DNA of 64,000 nt from Acidobacteriota bacterium (GCA_018269005.1 JAFDVK010000024.1:1-64000), one strand, 5' to 3'; shown: positions 8,123 to 18,041, counted from the first letter of the stretch. Notes: generated from the letters alone by a model not told the origin. Program-made: numbers and translations.

Positions 8123-9621
8123 GGCGCGATTCGAAGATCTGCGTTGCCATCGCTCCGACGAACACGAGCGAGTTGGCGATGCGTCTCGATGAAGCTATGG
8201 AGCTTGGACCAGGCTTTATCGAGATAAGATTTGATGCGGTCGAACCTTCCGAATTGGCGGCCGCAGTCGAAAAAGCACTCGAATTTGCCGCTCGGTGCAG
8301 ATTGATCGCGACTTTTCGCCCGGAAGCCGAAGGCGGGCTTCGGGAAATTTCTGACACCGAAAGAATAGCGTTTTGGCGAAATCTGCCGGACGGATTTTGG
8401 GGCTGCGACGTCGAATCTGATGCTGTCTCGTGGGCCGAACACCCGAACAAGATCATCTCTCGGCATGATTTCAACGGCGTTCCGGACGACATCGAAGGGC
8501 TTTTCGACGAACTCGCACAGGCCGACGCACGAGCCGTGAAGCTCGCTGTTATGCCGAGCGACACGGCTGCTGCTATGCCTGTCTGGAAGACGCTTCTAAG
8601 AGCCTCAGAACGCAAAAGAGACGCGATCGTCATTGCTATGGGCGACGCCGGAATGTGGATGCGCATCTTGGCGCCGTCGCGAGGTGCTCTGCTCACATAT
8701 GCATCGGTTGACGCGAACGGTGCGACGGCATCGGGCCAGGTTACAGCAGACGAGATGCGTGACTTGTACCGCGTGGACGAGATCGACGAAAGCACGCAGA
8801 TCTACGGCGTCATAGGCGATCCGATCGGTCAATCGCTCTCTCCGAATATTCACGACCCGCTCTTTCAAAATGCAGGACTCAACGCGGTTTTCCTTCCTTT
8901 CCTTGTAAAAGATCTTTCTGCGTTCATCGAGAAGTTCGTGCACCCGCGAACGCAGGAAGCCGGACTCGATTTTGGCGGGCTGAGCGTCACGATGCCGCAC
9001 AAACTCGCTATCATCGAGCTGCTCGACGAGTTGGACGAATCGGCCAGCAAGGCCGGTGCAGTGAATACCGTGAAGGTCGAGGACGGAAAGCTGATCGGCT
9101 TCAATACCGATGCGGACGGCTTTCTCGAACCGCTAAAACGCTGCGTCCGCGATCTAAAGAACCTTAAGATCGCGATCTTTGGTTCCGGAGGTGCGGCGAG
9201 AGCGTGTCTTTCCGCACTAGCGGAAAATGGAGCCGAGATAACCGTCTTTGCGCGAAACGCTGCAGCAGCTGAAAGTTTGCGGAATGATGTGAAATATTCC
9301 GTCGCAGGCCTGCGGGATGGGAATGATCTTTCCGGTTTCGATATAATAGTGAATGCGACACCGATCGGAATGCGCGGCGAATTTGAAAGTGCTTCGCCAG
9401 TGCCGGAAGCGAAATTCTCGGAGGGTCAGATCGTCTATGATCTTGTCACAAAGGCGACGGACACGCCCTTGCTTGCGACCGCACGAAAAGCGGGAGCAGA
9501 GGTCATTCCGGGTATCGAAATGCTTATTTCGCAAGGGCTTAGGCAGTTTGAGATATGGACAGGCCTTCGGGGCGACGAGCAGTTGGTTCGCGAGTCTATT
9601 GCTAAGAAGATGAGACGATAG
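8119..9621 (+). CDS. aroDE: Bifunctional 3-dehydroquinate dehydratase / shikimate dehydrogenase
   Basis: Catalyses two consecutive shikimate-pathway steps, 3-dehydroquinate to 3-dehydroshikimate to shikimate. Residues 1-215 are a type I (Schiff base) dehydratase: the catalytic His lies in ISRHDFNGVP and the Schiff-base Lys in AVKLAVMP. Residues 230-500 are an AroE dehydrogenase with GDPIGQSLSPNIHDP (shikimate binding), LSVTMPHK (catalytic Lys), GFNTDADGF (catalytic Asp), the nucleotide fold IFGSGGAARA and NATPIGM. The fused order dehydratase-dehydrogenase is known from plants, chlamydiae and some other bacteria. The ATG at 8119 overlaps the stop of the TspO-like gene; the frame is open further upstream but that region belongs to the previous gene. 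All key residues are present. Confidence 0.93.
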   Translation: MRRDSKICVAIAPTNTSELAMRLDEAMELGPGFIEIRFDAVEPSELAAAVEKALEFAARCRLIATFRPEAEGGLREISDTERIAFWRNLPDGFWGCDVESDAVSWAEHPNKIISRHDFNGVPDDIEGLFDELAQADARAVKLAVMPSDTAAAMPVWKTLLRASERKRDAIVIAMGDAGMWMRILAPSRGALLTYASVDANGATASGQVTADEMRDLYRVDEIDESTQIYGVIGDPIGQSLSPNIHDPLFQNAGLNAVFLPFLVKDLSAFIEKFVHPRTQEAGLDFGGLSVTMPHKLAIIELLDELDESASKAGAVNTVKVEDGKLIGFNTDADGFLEPLKRCVRDLKNLKIAIFGSGGAARACLSALAENGAEITVFARNAAAAESLRNDVKYSVAGLRDGNDLSGFDIIVNATPIGMRGEFESASPVPEAKFSEGQIVYDLVTKATDTPLLATARKAGAEVIPGIEMLISQGLRQFEIWTGLRGDEQLVRESIAKKMRR

Positions 9622-9626
9622 AAGCG

Positions 9627-10646
9627 ATGCAGGAACGCTACAGCAGACAGATCCTATTCCATCCCATCGGTGCCGAAGGGCAGGAGAAGCTTGCCGAATC
9701 GACGGTCTTGCTTATCGGCGTCGGTGCTCTTGGCTGCGCTCAGGGCGAAATGCTTGCGCGCGGCGGAGTAGGCAAGATCAAGCTTGTCGATCGCGACTTT
9801 GTCGAATACACGAACCTGCAGCGTCAGACGCTGTTTACCGAAGACGATGCCGTTGACCGCCTGCCGAAGTCCGTTGCCGCAAAACGCAGAATTTACCAGA
9901 TCAATTCGGAGATCGAGATCGAAGATATCGTCGCAGATGTTTCAAATTCGAATATTGAACAACTTGTTGCGGGCTCCGACCTCGTCATTGATGGAACGGA
10001 TAATTTCCAGGTGCGGTATCTGATCAACGACGCATGCGTGAAGCTTGGGATCCCGTGGATCTACGGAGCGGCCGTCTCAAGCTACGGGATGACGATGAAC
10101 ATCATCCCCGGCGAAACCCCGTGTCTGCGATGTATTTTCCCTGAACTTCCTGAACCCGGTTCGGCACCGACCTGTGATACGGCTGGCGTGATCGCGCCGG
10201 TCGTAATGCGTGTTGCGGCAATGCAGGCGGCCGAGGCGTTCAAGCTTCTCGTGGGCGATCTTGATGTTGTGAGCCGTAAGTTACGGCAGTTCGACGTTTG
10301 GACGAATGAGGAAAATTCGATCGGGATCGGCCCGCCGGATCCCAACTGTCCGACCTGCGGGAAGCGCGAATTCGAGTTTCTGGACGCCGAATCAAGCGAG
10401 TTCGTGGCCGTCCTTTGCGGACGAAATGCCGTACAGGTCGCGCCGCTCGCGAGTACGAAACTTGACCTAGATCAGCTTGCCGATCGTCTTAAATTCAACT
10501 TCCCGGTCGATCAGAATGAGTATCTCCTGCGTTTTTCCCCGCCTGATGTTGAGGTAACGGTCTTTACTGACGGGCGTGCGATCGTAAAGGGAACGGACGA
10601 TCTGACCGTTGCCCGGACGCTCTACGCAAGATATATCGGCGTCTGA
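9627..10646 (+). CDS. ThiF/MoeB/HesA-family adenylyltransferase (E1-like)
   Basis: Activates the C-terminal glycine of a small sulfur-carrier protein (ThiS or MoaD type) with ATP. Visible are the nucleotide fold GVGALGCAQGEMLARGG, VDRDFVEYTNLQRQ with the Arg-finger region, GTDNFQVRYLINDAC, and two Cys pairs (CLRC and CPTC) that bind zinc. Residues 1-250 form this core; the last 90 are a short extension without a recognisable rhodanese motif. Whether it serves thiamine or molybdopterin synthesis is not decided by sequence; moaC and moeA at 49.2-50.9 kb make the molybdenum cofactor possible. It starts 5 bases after aroDE and is followed after 15 bases by ndh on the same strand, so a shared transcript is likely. 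Confidence 0.85.
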   Translation: MQERYSRQILFHPIGAEGQEKLAESTVLLIGVGALGCAQGEMLARGGVGKIKLVDRDFVEYTNLQRQTLFTEDDAVDRLPKSVAAKRRIYQINSEIEIEDIVADVSNSNIEQLVAGSDLVIDGTDNFQVRYLINDACVKLGIPWIYGAAVSSYGMTMNIIPGETPCLRCIFPELPEPGSAPTCDTAGVIAPVVMRVAAMQAAEAFKLLVGDLDVVSRKLRQFDVWTNEENSIGIGPPDPNCPTCGKREFEFLDAESSEFVAVLCGRNAVQVAPLASTKLDLDQLADRLKFNFPVDQNEYLLRFSPPDVEVTVFTDGRAIVKGTDDLTVARTLYARYIGV

Positions 10647-10661
10647 AACATTGGGGAATTC

Positions 10662-11987
10662 ATGGCAAAGAGGCCAAAAGTTGTGATGATCGGAGCCGGT
10701 TTCGGCGGCCTCCGTGCGTCAAAATACCTGGCAGACAAGGATGTCGATGTCGTGGTCATCGACCGGCAGAATCACCACGTCTTTCAGCCTTTGCTCTACC
10801 AGGTCGCAACCGCCGTTCTCTCGCCCGGCGAGATCGCGCAGCCGATCCGGCGGATCCTTCACAGCTATAAGAATATCGAGGTCGTTCTCGGCGAAGCCGT
10901 CGATATCGACGGCACAAACAAGCAGGTCGTGCTTGGCGACGGCGTGCGTGTGAACTTCGACTATTTGATCCTTGCGGCCGGTGCGAGGCACTCATACTTC
11001 GGGCATGATGATTGGGAAACGTCGGCTCCCGGGTTAAAGACCCTTGACGATGCGGTGGAGATACGCCGCCGCGTGCTTCTTGCCTTCGAGATGGCAGAAC
11101 GCGATGCCTATCTGCAGGATCGAAAGCGTCAGTTGAATTTTATTGTGGTCGGCGGCGGCCCTACCGGCGTTGAACTCGCGGGCGCGATCGCAGACATCGC
11201 TCGACAGGCTCTTGCGAAAGATTTTAAGGCGATCAAGACGGCAGATGCCAGAGTCGTACTTTTTGAAGGCTCTGATCGGATTCTTGGAACATTTGCACCT
11301 GAGCTTTCCGACAGCGCAAGACTCCAGCTCGAAGATATCGGCGTCGAGGTGCGGCTGAGTTCATTCGTGACAGAGATCGAGCCGGGCCGTGTCAAGGTCG
11401 GCGAAGATTGGATCGACTGCGACGTCGTTGTTTGGGCGACGGGCGTTGCCGCTTCGAGTCTGGGAAGGAAACTTGGTGTCGAGACCGACAAGGCCGGCCG
11501 AGTCTTTGTTGAACCCGATCTATCGATCAAGCCGAACAAGGATATTTTCGTGATCGGCGACATGGCATCGATCAAACAAGCCGATGGTACGCCTGTTCCC
11601 GGCGTGAGTCCCGCGGCAATGCAAATGGGCGAACAGACAGCGAAGAACATCCTTGCCGAGATCAAAGGCAAGGCGCGTAAGCCCTTTGAATACAACGATA
11701 AGGGGACCATGGCGACGATCGGCCGCAGCAAGGCTATCGCCGAGGTCGGCAAGTTCAAGTTTCGCGGATTCATTGCTTGGTTGATGTGGCTGTTTCTCCA
11801 CGTCTTTTTCCTGATCGGTTTCAAGAACCGGCTCGCGGTGATGACGGACTGGTTCTGGGCATACTTAACTCGCGAGCGCAGCGCCCGTCTTATCACGGGC
11901 AAAGCCGAGCATATGCAGGACGCGATCGAGTTTATGCAGGCCGCGAGGGCACGCGGTACAAGGTCAAAATCAAAAACGAAAGTTTGA
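10662..11987 (+). CDS. ndh: Type II NADH dehydrogenase (NDH-2)
   Basis: A single-subunit, non-proton-pumping enzyme moving electrons from NADH to quinone at the inner face of the membrane. Two dinucleotide-binding folds are visible: MIGAGFGGLRASKYL for FAD at the N-terminus and VVGGGPTGVELAGAIADIA for NADH near residue 165. The FAD-contacting segment DIFVIGDMAS and the quinone-site neighbourhood SPAAMQMGEQTAKNI follow. The last 70 residues hold the hydrophobic segment FIAWLMWLFLHVFFLIGF, used in this family to attach to the membrane. Length of 441 residues fits the family. It lies 15 bases after the E1-like gene; the link is positional rather than metabolic. Confidence 0.9.
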   Translation: MAKRPKVVMIGAGFGGLRASKYLADKDVDVVVIDRQNHHVFQPLLYQVATAVLSPGEIAQPIRRILHSYKNIEVVLGEAVDIDGTNKQVVLGDGVRVNFDYLILAAGARHSYFGHDDWETSAPGLKTLDDAVEIRRRVLLAFEMAERDAYLQDRKRQLNFIVVGGGPTGVELAGAIADIARQALAKDFKAIKTADARVVLFEGSDRILGTFAPELSDSARLQLEDIGVEVRLSSFVTEIEPGRVKVGEDWIDCDVVVWATGVAASSLGRKLGVETDKAGRVFVEPDLSIKPNKDIFVIGDMASIKQADGTPVPGVSPAAMQMGEQTAKNILAEIKGKARKPFEYNDKGTMATIGRSKAIAEVGKFKFRGFIAWLMWLFLHVFFLIGFKNRLAVMTDWFWAYLTRERSARLITGKAEHMQDAIEFMQAARARGTRSKSKTKV

Positions 11988-12022
11988 AGAGCCGTTGAAT
12001 TTGCTATCATTTATCAAAAAAA

Positions 12023-14167
12023 ATGAAGCGAATATCATTCTCTGTCGTCATCCTCCTTTTTCTTGCACTCAACATCTTCGCGGGCGGCCCGCAGGTATGG
12101 ACCGTCGATTCGCGCGCCGACATTCTGAAAGGCGATGCCGACGGCGTCTCGATCGGAGATGACGGGCGGCTCTCGATCGCCCCGAAACTCACCAAAACGT
12201 TTGCGACGGGCGAATCCTATATCTTTTCTGCCGCTAGAGACGCGGCGGGCAATACTATTCTCGGCACCGGACCGAACGGCAAAGTATTTCGCGTCGATCC
12301 TGCGGGCAGGGGCACATTGTTGACGGACCTTTCTGAGCTGAATGTGTCGGCGGTCGCGGTCGCATCGAATGGCGACATTTTTGCGGGCACGATGCCGGAC
12401 GGCAAGGTTTATCGAATTGAGAAGAACGGCACGGCGAGCGTCTATTTCGACCCAAAGGCAAAATACATCTGGGCGCTGGCGATACTGCCGACCGGCGAAC
12501 TTGTCGTCGCGACAGGCGATCAGGGAAAGATCTACAAGATAAAGGCTGCCGGTTCCTCGCCGGAGACTTCCGTGCTCTACGACTCGGAAGACACGCACGT
12601 GGTTTCGTTGACCGTTGACAAGGCCGGGAATCTTTACGCTGGCACGGACGCGAATGGAATATTGTTGAAGATAGCGCCCGACGGCAAGGCTTTCGCTCTC
12701 CTAGATTCACCGCTGAGCGAAATACATTCGGCCATCGTTGCACCTGACGGCTCGATCTACGCTCTTGCGATCGCTGACGCGGCTTCGACAGTGAAGGCTG
12801 TAGCAGGAGCGTCCGCCGACGGTGAAAAGGCAGATAAAGGCGATAAACCGGTTACCGTTCCGAAGCCGTCAGCGGCCGCCCAAGCACCCAAGTCCGACTT
12901 CGATCTCACAAAGGCGAAGTCGGCCGTCTATCATATTCTGTCGGACGGAACGGTCGAGCTGCTTTGGGCGCCGGAGAACGTGGTCGGGTTTTCACTCGCC
13001 GCGGTAAGCGACGGTGTTTTGGTGGGAACGTCGGATAAAGGCCGCGTTTACAAGGTAACGAACGAGCGGCGTGAAACGCTCCTCCTGCAAACGTCTGCGG
13101 GACAGATATCAAATTTCCTTTCGATCGGCCCGGCAGGCTTCCTTGCATCCGGAAGCAATCCCGGCACGCTCTATGGCTTCGGTCTGAATGACGGGGCAGA
13201 AGGTTCGTATTCTTCGCCCGTTCTAGACGCCGGAGCGACGGCGTCGTGGGGACGTTTGCGTTGGCGTTCGAGCGGTGCAGTTACGCTTCAGGTTCGTTCA
13301 GGAAATACGGAAGTTCCAAACAATACATGGAGCGATTGGGGGCCGGCCGGCTCAGACCCGAACGGATTCCAGGTGTCGAGTCCCAAGGCACGATACGTCC
13401 AGTGGCGCGCGACACTTAGAAATGCGGGGGCGACCCTGAGTTCAGTGAGTCTTGCATTCCTGCCGCGAAACACCGCTCCCGAGATAACATCGCTGGAGGT
13501 TCTCCCGGCAAATGTCGGCCTTCAGCCGAATCCTGCAGCCCCGACGGATCCGAATATAGAGCTTTCAGGGCTTTCTCCGGAAATATTCGGTTTGCCGACG
13601 GCGGCCGCAGCACCGAGACGTCTTTATCAACGCGGTGCGATCTCGCTCCAGTGGACGGCCGCTGATGCGAATGACGATACGCTCGTGTTTGACGTTTATT
13701 TCAGAGCCGTTGGCGAGACTGTTTGGCGGGAATTGAAGACTGGTATCAGCGATGCATTTCTTACGGTCGATGGACAATCGTTTGCGGACGGACAGTACGT
13801 ATTCAAGGTAGTTGCGCGCGACAGTATGTCGAATCCTGCTCCATTGGCGATGACCGGTGAACGTTTGACCGACACGATCGACATCGACAACACAGCGCCG
13901 GTAGTTACAGAGGCGGCACCTGCCGTCGTGATGAGCGGCACGGCCCAGCTTTCCTTTAATGCGGTGGATGCGGCGTCATACATCTCGCGTGCCGAATACA
14001 GCATTAATGCAGGCGAGTGGAAACCAATCTACCCGGCGGATGGCATAGCAGACAGCCCGAACGAGAAGTTTGTTGTTGAGGTGCCGGCGGGAAAAGCATC
14101 GGCAGTGACGATCCGCGTATTCGACGCTAACGGCAACTCAGGAAACTACCGCGTGTTTGTGAAATAA
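12023..14167 (+). CDS. Secreted beta-propeller protein with C-terminal beta-sandwich region
   Basis: A 714-residue exported protein, not assigned to a named family. Residues 1-20 are a signal peptide (ISFSVVILLFLALNIFAG). From about 55 to 390 there are recurring blades of the type GNILGTGPNGKVFRVD, DIFAGTMPDGKVYRI, ELVVATGDQGKIYKI and NLYAGTDANGILLKI, the pattern of NHL/SMP-30-like propellers. An Ala/Lys/Asp-rich linker (about 260-290) interrupts them. The C-terminal 300 residues look like beta-sandwich domains, including the WSDWGP...KARYVQWRATL segment. Location would be periplasmic or surface. A stand-alone gene: ndh ends 35 bases upstream and the next gene converges 3 bases after its stop. 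Confidence 0.7.
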   Translation: MKRISFSVVILLFLALNIFAGGPQVWTVDSRADILKGDADGVSIGDDGRLSIAPKLTKTFATGESYIFSAARDAAGNTILGTGPNGKVFRVDPAGRGTLLTDLSELNVSAVAVASNGDIFAGTMPDGKVYRIEKNGTASVYFDPKAKYIWALAILPTGELVVATGDQGKIYKIKAAGSSPETSVLYDSEDTHVVSLTVDKAGNLYAGTDANGILLKIAPDGKAFALLDSPLSEIHSAIVAPDGSIYALAIADAASTVKAVAGASADGEKADKGDKPVTVPKPSAAAQAPKSDFDLTKAKSAVYHILSDGTVELLWAPENVVGFSLAAVSDGVLVGTSDKGRVYKVTNERRETLLLQTSAGQISNFLSIGPAGFLASGSNPGTLYGFGLNDGAEGSYSSPVLDAGATASWGRLRWRSSGAVTLQVRSGNTEVPNNTWSDWGPAGSDPNGFQVSSPKARYVQWRATLRNAGATLSSVSLAFLPRNTAPEITSLEVLPANVGLQPNPAAPTDPNIELSGLSPEIFGLPTAAAAPRRLYQRGAISLQWTAADANDDTLVFDVYFRAVGETVWRELKTGISDAFLTVDGQSFADGQYVFKVVARDSMSNPAPLAMTGERLTDTIDIDNTAPVVTEAAPAVVMSGTAQLSFNAVDAASYISRAEYSINAGEWKPIYPADGIADSPNEKFVVEVPAGKASAVTIRVFDANGNSGNYRVFVK

Positions 14168-14170
14168 GAT

Positions 14171-14698
14171 CTATTCGTTTTTTGCGAGCGGCCTTGTCTG
14201 GCCTTCTTGATCGACAACATCCAAATGACGTGTCGTGTTGTCGGTGACGCTCGGCGGGACTAGGTCGCCGGTCTTATAGCGGGATTCGACGTTAGCGTAT
14301 TCCGGTTCACGGCCGGGCAGGCCATAGTTGGCCGGTGCACTCGCGACCTGATTCGGCATTCCGCCCGAGAAGGCCATCCTGCCTTTTTCAAATCGCCTGA
14401 TCTGCAGATATTGTGCGACTCCGGCTCCCAGCGAACCGAACGCCGGGATCAGCATCCAGAACCACCATCCATATCCCATCTTTGAGAACGCAAGGGCGAT
14501 CGAAACGGCAAGAAATGCAAGCCCTGTAAAGATCTTGCCGATCGCGCGTTCGTATGTGAGCGGTTTGCCCTTTTCACAAGTTAACGCCGTCGAAACGCCG
14601 GCGGCGAGAGAGCCGGTCGGGACCGCAAGGTCGGTACCGCAGCCTCGGCAGAATCTGCCTTCTTCAGGATTCTTTTGACCGCACTTTGGACAAAACAT
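14171..14698 (-). CDS. Zinc-ribbon membrane protein
   Basis: About 175 residues. The start MFCPKCGQKNPEEGRFCRGCG is a classical double CxxC zinc ribbon, which fixes the ATG at 14698 rather than the longer frame. Two adjacent hydrophobic helices follow (IGKIFTGLAFLAVSIALAF and a WWFWMLIPAFGSLGAG stretch), then a polar, Pro- and Asn-containing tail. Such ribbon-plus-two-helix proteins are common in this type of genome and have no assigned biochemical role; the ribbon usually faces the cytosol. It lies 22 bases after rlmB on the same strand, so it is probably co-transcribed, and its stop meets the end of the propeller gene tail to tail. Confidence 0.65.
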   Translation of the reverse strand: MFCPKCGQKNPEEGRFCRGCGTDLAVPTGSLAAGVSTALTCEKGKPLTYERAIGKIFTGLAFLAVSIALAFSKMGYGWWFWMLIPAFGSLGAGVAQYLQIRRFEKGRMAFSGGMPNQVASAPANYGLPGREPEYANVESRYKTGDLVPPSVTDNTTRHLDVVDQEGQTRPLAKNE

Positions 14699-14720
14699 CG
14701 ATTCTATTGTACACCCTCGT

Positions 14721-15548
14721 TCATTTTCGCTGCCTGTGAGCTTCAAAGAGAATTACGCCCGCGGCAACTGAAACGTTCAGGGAATCTATCTTTCCATACA
14801 TTGGGATCTTTACCAAAACATCGCAATTCTCGGCAACAAGCCGATGCAGGCCGCGGCCTTCGCCGCCCATAATTAATGCTGACGGCCGCGTCCAATCCCA
14901 TTCGTCATAAGACATTCGAGCATCGACCGAGGTGCCGACGACCCAAATATCCCGTTTCTTAAGGCCTTCGATAAATCGATTCAAATTTTGCGTCTTTGCG
15001 ACCTTCAAGTGCTCGATCGCCCCGGCCGAAGCTTTCGCCACTGTTTCCGTCAAGCCGACCGAACGCCGATCCGGAATGACGATGCCGTCCACGCCGGCAC
15101 ACTCGGCCGTACGGATGATAGCACCGAAATTACGAGGATCCTCCACACCGTCAAGCACCACGATCAGCGGTGGATCGTTCGCATTTTCAAGGATCTCGTC
15201 AACATCCGCGTATTGCGCCGGCGAGACGAACGCAAGAACGCCCTGAACATTTGCCCCACGGTCGGCATATTTTGCAAGGGCTTCGCGAGCGACTCGTGTG
15301 AATGGAATTGAGTTCGCACGGCAATGGTCGATCACCTCGGAGAGACGATTTTCCTTCGCGCCTTGCGCGATCATAACGCGGTCAACACGCCGCGGATCCG
15401 CCCGCAACGCCTCCAGCACAGGAAGCACACCGTAGATCAGCGATGAATTCGGAGATGCCGGCAAAGGACGCGCATTTCTGCGATATCCTACGCTGTCCTC
15501 AGCTCGCCCTCCTGCTTTTGCCTTGTCGTTTCTAATCACAGATCTCAA
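14721..15548 (-). CDS. rlmB: TrmH/SpoU-family RNA 2'-O-methyltransferase (RlmB-like)
   Basis: A SPOUT-class enzyme using S-adenosylmethionine, most likely modifying the ribose of G2251 in 23S rRNA. Residues 35-105 form the L30e-like substrate domain beginning IYGVLPVLEALRADPRRV. The catalytic knot shows the three family motifs: DPRNFGAIIRTAECAG (motif 1), IMGGEGRGL (motif 2) and MYGKIDSLNVSVAAGVILFE (motif 3). The first 30 residues are basic and disordered, as in several relatives, and the start could be an internal codon. The winged-helix/propeller gene ends upstream only 7 bases away, suggesting a joint transcript of three minus-strand genes. Confidence 0.87.
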   Translation of the reverse strand: MRSVIRNDKAKAGGRAEDSVGYRRNARPLPASPNSSLIYGVLPVLEALRADPRRVDRVMIAQGAKENRLSEVIDHCRANSIPFTRVAREALAKYADRGANVQGVLAFVSPAQYADVDEILENANDPPLIVVLDGVEDPRNFGAIIRTAECAGVDGIVIPDRRSVGLTETVAKASAGAIEHLKVAKTQNLNRFIEGLKKRDIWVVGTSVDARMSYDEWDWTRPSALIMGGEGRGLHRLVAENCDVLVKIPMYGKIDSLNVSVAAGVILFEAHRQRK

Positions 15549-15555
15549 ATAGATA

Positions 15556-17706
15556 CTACCTGAAGTCGGAGATCAAGACGACATCTCGGATCTCCTGCCC
15601 CCGGACGAAAGCAAATTGTTTGCCGTCCTTTGACCAGGCAAAGGTATAGAGTCTTTCGAGGGGCAGTTCACTCATCCTCTCTGCTTCTTGATTATCCAGA
15701 GATTGCCGCCAATAGCCGAACCTGCCGTCCCGATATACGACCGCCATACCGTCCGGCGTCCAGCGTGGACGCATATCGAATGCCGCGCTTTCGGGAACGT
15801 CGAATTGTTTGATGATCCGGTTCGTATCGGTTGAGAAGATCGCGAGTCGGAGCCGATCCGTGCGATAGGCAGCGGCAAATAGCCTGCCGTCCGGCGAAAA
15901 CGTTGACCAGCTTGTCTGTTTGTCGGTAAAGGCCTCAGGTTCTCCGCCTTCGATCGGCACACGGCGCAATTCACCGACACCGCCGAGCCAGCATTTGTAA
16001 TAGACATATCGGCTGTCGGGTGAAAAGGACGGCTGAAAGCTCTTGCTTCCAAAAGTAAGCTGCTTTAGGTCACTTCCGTCAATATTCATTCGCCAGATAT
16101 CAGATACACCCCCGCGGGCCGAATGGAAAACAACGTAGCGTCCGTCGTTCGAAACCGTCAACGCGCTGTCCATGAATCCGGGCGAGGTGAGATCTGTCCT
16201 GTTTGTGCCGTCAGGGTCCATTGCCGAAATGCGCTGCGTTTCGGCACTCGAATTGGTAAAGACGATCCGCCCGTCCGGTGTCCAGTCCAGCCCCCAAAGA
16301 CCGTCATATCTTCCGAACGAGCCGAATGTTATCTGCTTTGCACGGCTCAAGTCTTCGGCGGGAGCGACCCAGATATTATTGAGTTGCCGGTGTTCGATGG
16401 TCAGTAGAGATCTTGAATCGTTTGAGACCGAGATGTCGGCGTTATAAGTGTTCAGATCGTTCGTGACCTCGTGGATCTTGCCGTTTGAAAGTTCGACGCG
16501 GAGTATCTGGTAGTTGACGACCGATGACAGATTCTTTGCGGGAATTGCAGTTACGACAACGCTGTCGCCGCTTCTTGGCCAAACTGTCTTGAGGATCGAG
16601 CGATAGTTCGGCAGTGGGATGCGCTCGATGCTTCGACTCGAAATGTCAGCCAGGCATAGATCCTGGGAGTACATCTCACTTTGTCGGTTACAGCTGAATG
16701 CCATTTGTTTGCCGTTCGGCGACCACGAGACCGAACCGTCAACAAAACTCTCAGATCGAGGCACCGACAGGAACTCCCGCTCGCTCTTGGTATCCAACTC
16801 CAACACCCTTAACGATACTGAACCGTCATCAACTACACGTACGACTGCAAGTTGTCCGCCATCCGGCGAAAGGCTGAAATAGCCTGTTCCGTCAATGATC
16901 TTGTCCGGTGCTCCGCCAAAACTCGGCATTCGAAAGACAGAAAATTCCTGATCGTGTTCACCGCGGATCGAAAAATATAGCTGATTGCCATCGGGCGAAA
17001 ATGTCAGTTGTCCGTAAACGGAACCTGCGAGCGGGCGGAGCTGGATATTGTTGCCACCGGCCGTATAGCCGAGCCACAAGCTTGTTTGCCCAAGATCATC
17101 GGTTACGTACGCAAAGAGCTTTCCGTCCGATGAAAGTGTCGCGAGTTGAACATTGCCGCTCGTTGTAAGCCGTCTGACCGAACTTGCGGCATGATCTTCC
17201 GTCCGGCCGCTCTGCCAAACGTAACCGCCGACCAATAGTAGAAAAGCGATCGACAATACATAGAAGGCTAATGTACGGAGTCGATGCCCTACGCCCTTTG
17301 TTTGCCCCGGATCCTCGGTAAGCTCGTCTTCAATATCGATGTGCTGAATTGTTTGCTTTTCGACCAAGATGCTGTTCGATCGGATCTCAAGGGGTGCGAC
17401 GAACTTGTAGCCCGTGCCCGCCACCGTGGCTATAAAGCGGTTTTCGTCCTTACGCTCGCCCAGCGCTTTTCGGATCGCTGCTATATGGACGGAGAGATTC
17501 TTTTCCTCGACAAACTGATCCTGCCAGACGGCGTCCAGAAGGTCGTTCTTTGAAACGACGATCCCGTGATTTTCAACAAGTGCGAGAAGCAGGTCGAGGC
17601 CTTTCGGCTTGAGCGCGACCGGCCGTCCGCCTTTGAGTAAGATCCTGCGTTCTCCATCTATCTCAAAATCGTCGAAGAAATATCGTGTTTCTACGCCTTT
17701 ATTCAT
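15556..17706 (-). CDS. Winged-helix (CadC/ToxR-like) membrane regulator with TolB-like propeller
   Basis: Residues 8-105 are an OmpR-type winged helix (RPVALKPKGLDLLLALVE, DLLDAVWQDQFVEEKNLSVHI, GTGYKFVAP), residues 148-167 a single transmembrane helix (LAFYVLSIAFLLLVGGYVW), and residues 175-716 a beta-propeller with repeated SPDGxxxxF/SxNGKQMAF blades of the TolB/WD40 type. This layout places the DNA-binding domain in the cytosol and the sensor propeller outside the membrane. Such proteins are abundant in Acidobacteriota; targets and signals are unknown. No kinase is nearby. It is the first gene of a minus-strand run with rlmB and the zinc-ribbon gene, and is divergent from the repeat-protein gene at 18042. 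Confidence 0.85.
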   Translation of the reverse strand: MNKGVETRYFFDDFEIDGERRILLKGGRPVALKPKGLDLLLALVENHGIVVSKNDLLDAVWQDQFVEEKNLSVHIAAIRKALGERKDENRFIATVAGTGYKFVAPLEIRSNSILVEKQTIQHIDIEDELTEDPGQTKGVGHRLRTLAFYVLSIAFLLLVGGYVWQSGRTEDHAASSVRRLTTSGNVQLATLSSDGKLFAYVTDDLGQTSLWLGYTAGGNNIQLRPLAGSVYGQLTFSPDGNQLYFSIRGEHDQEFSVFRMPSFGGAPDKIIDGTGYFSLSPDGGQLAVVRVVDDGSVSLRVLELDTKSEREFLSVPRSESFVDGSVSWSPNGKQMAFSCNRQSEMYSQDLCLADISSRSIERIPLPNYRSILKTVWPRSGDSVVVTAIPAKNLSSVVNYQILRVELSNGKIHEVTNDLNTYNADISVSNDSRSLLTIEHRQLNNIWVAPAEDLSRAKQITFGSFGRYDGLWGLDWTPDGRIVFTNSSAETQRISAMDPDGTNRTDLTSPGFMDSALTVSNDGRYVVFHSARGGVSDIWRMNIDGSDLKQLTFGSKSFQPSFSPDSRYVYYKCWLGGVGELRRVPIEGGEPEAFTDKQTSWSTFSPDGRLFAAAYRTDRLRLAIFSTDTNRIIKQFDVPESAAFDMRPRWTPDGMAVVYRDGRFGYWRQSLDNQEAERMSELPLERLYTFAWSKDGKQFAFVRGQEIRDVVLISDFR

Positions 17707-18041
17707 TCGTTAGCAGCACTTAGCAACTTTTTGCCGCGAAATTAGGGACTTTTTGCCGCCAAGCGTTGGAAGATGTCGGCGTTCAAAGTTTTGTCCGAAA
17801 TTATAGCAAGAAACGCGAAGGCGAGCGGAATGTTTTTGAAGAATGAGGCACAACGGCAATGAAACGAAGGACGAGCATAACTATCGAAACCGTCGAACGG
17901 ACAGTGATCCATCGGGTGCCGCTACTAGCGAACCAAACTGGATGTCGATTTTGCGACATTGAAACTAAGGCAACGGGAACCGCACCGGAAACGTTTGCTT
18001 CCAAGCACGCGGCCGCCGCAAGAAGGGAAATTGTAAAAATT
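17707..18041. promoter_or_regulatory. Divergent intergenic region (335 bp)
   Basis: Separates the winged-helix regulator (minus) from the repeat-protein gene (plus) and must hold both promoters. No convincing -35/-10 pair or operator can be named by eye. The plus frame is open from 17859, but that extension has no signal-peptide character, so I leave it as non-coding. Confidence 0.35.

Noticed and set aside
11129..12010. 293-codon minus-strand frame opposite ndh
   Set aside because: Ser/Arg/Pro-rich complement of the NDH-2 gene, which has intact motifs.
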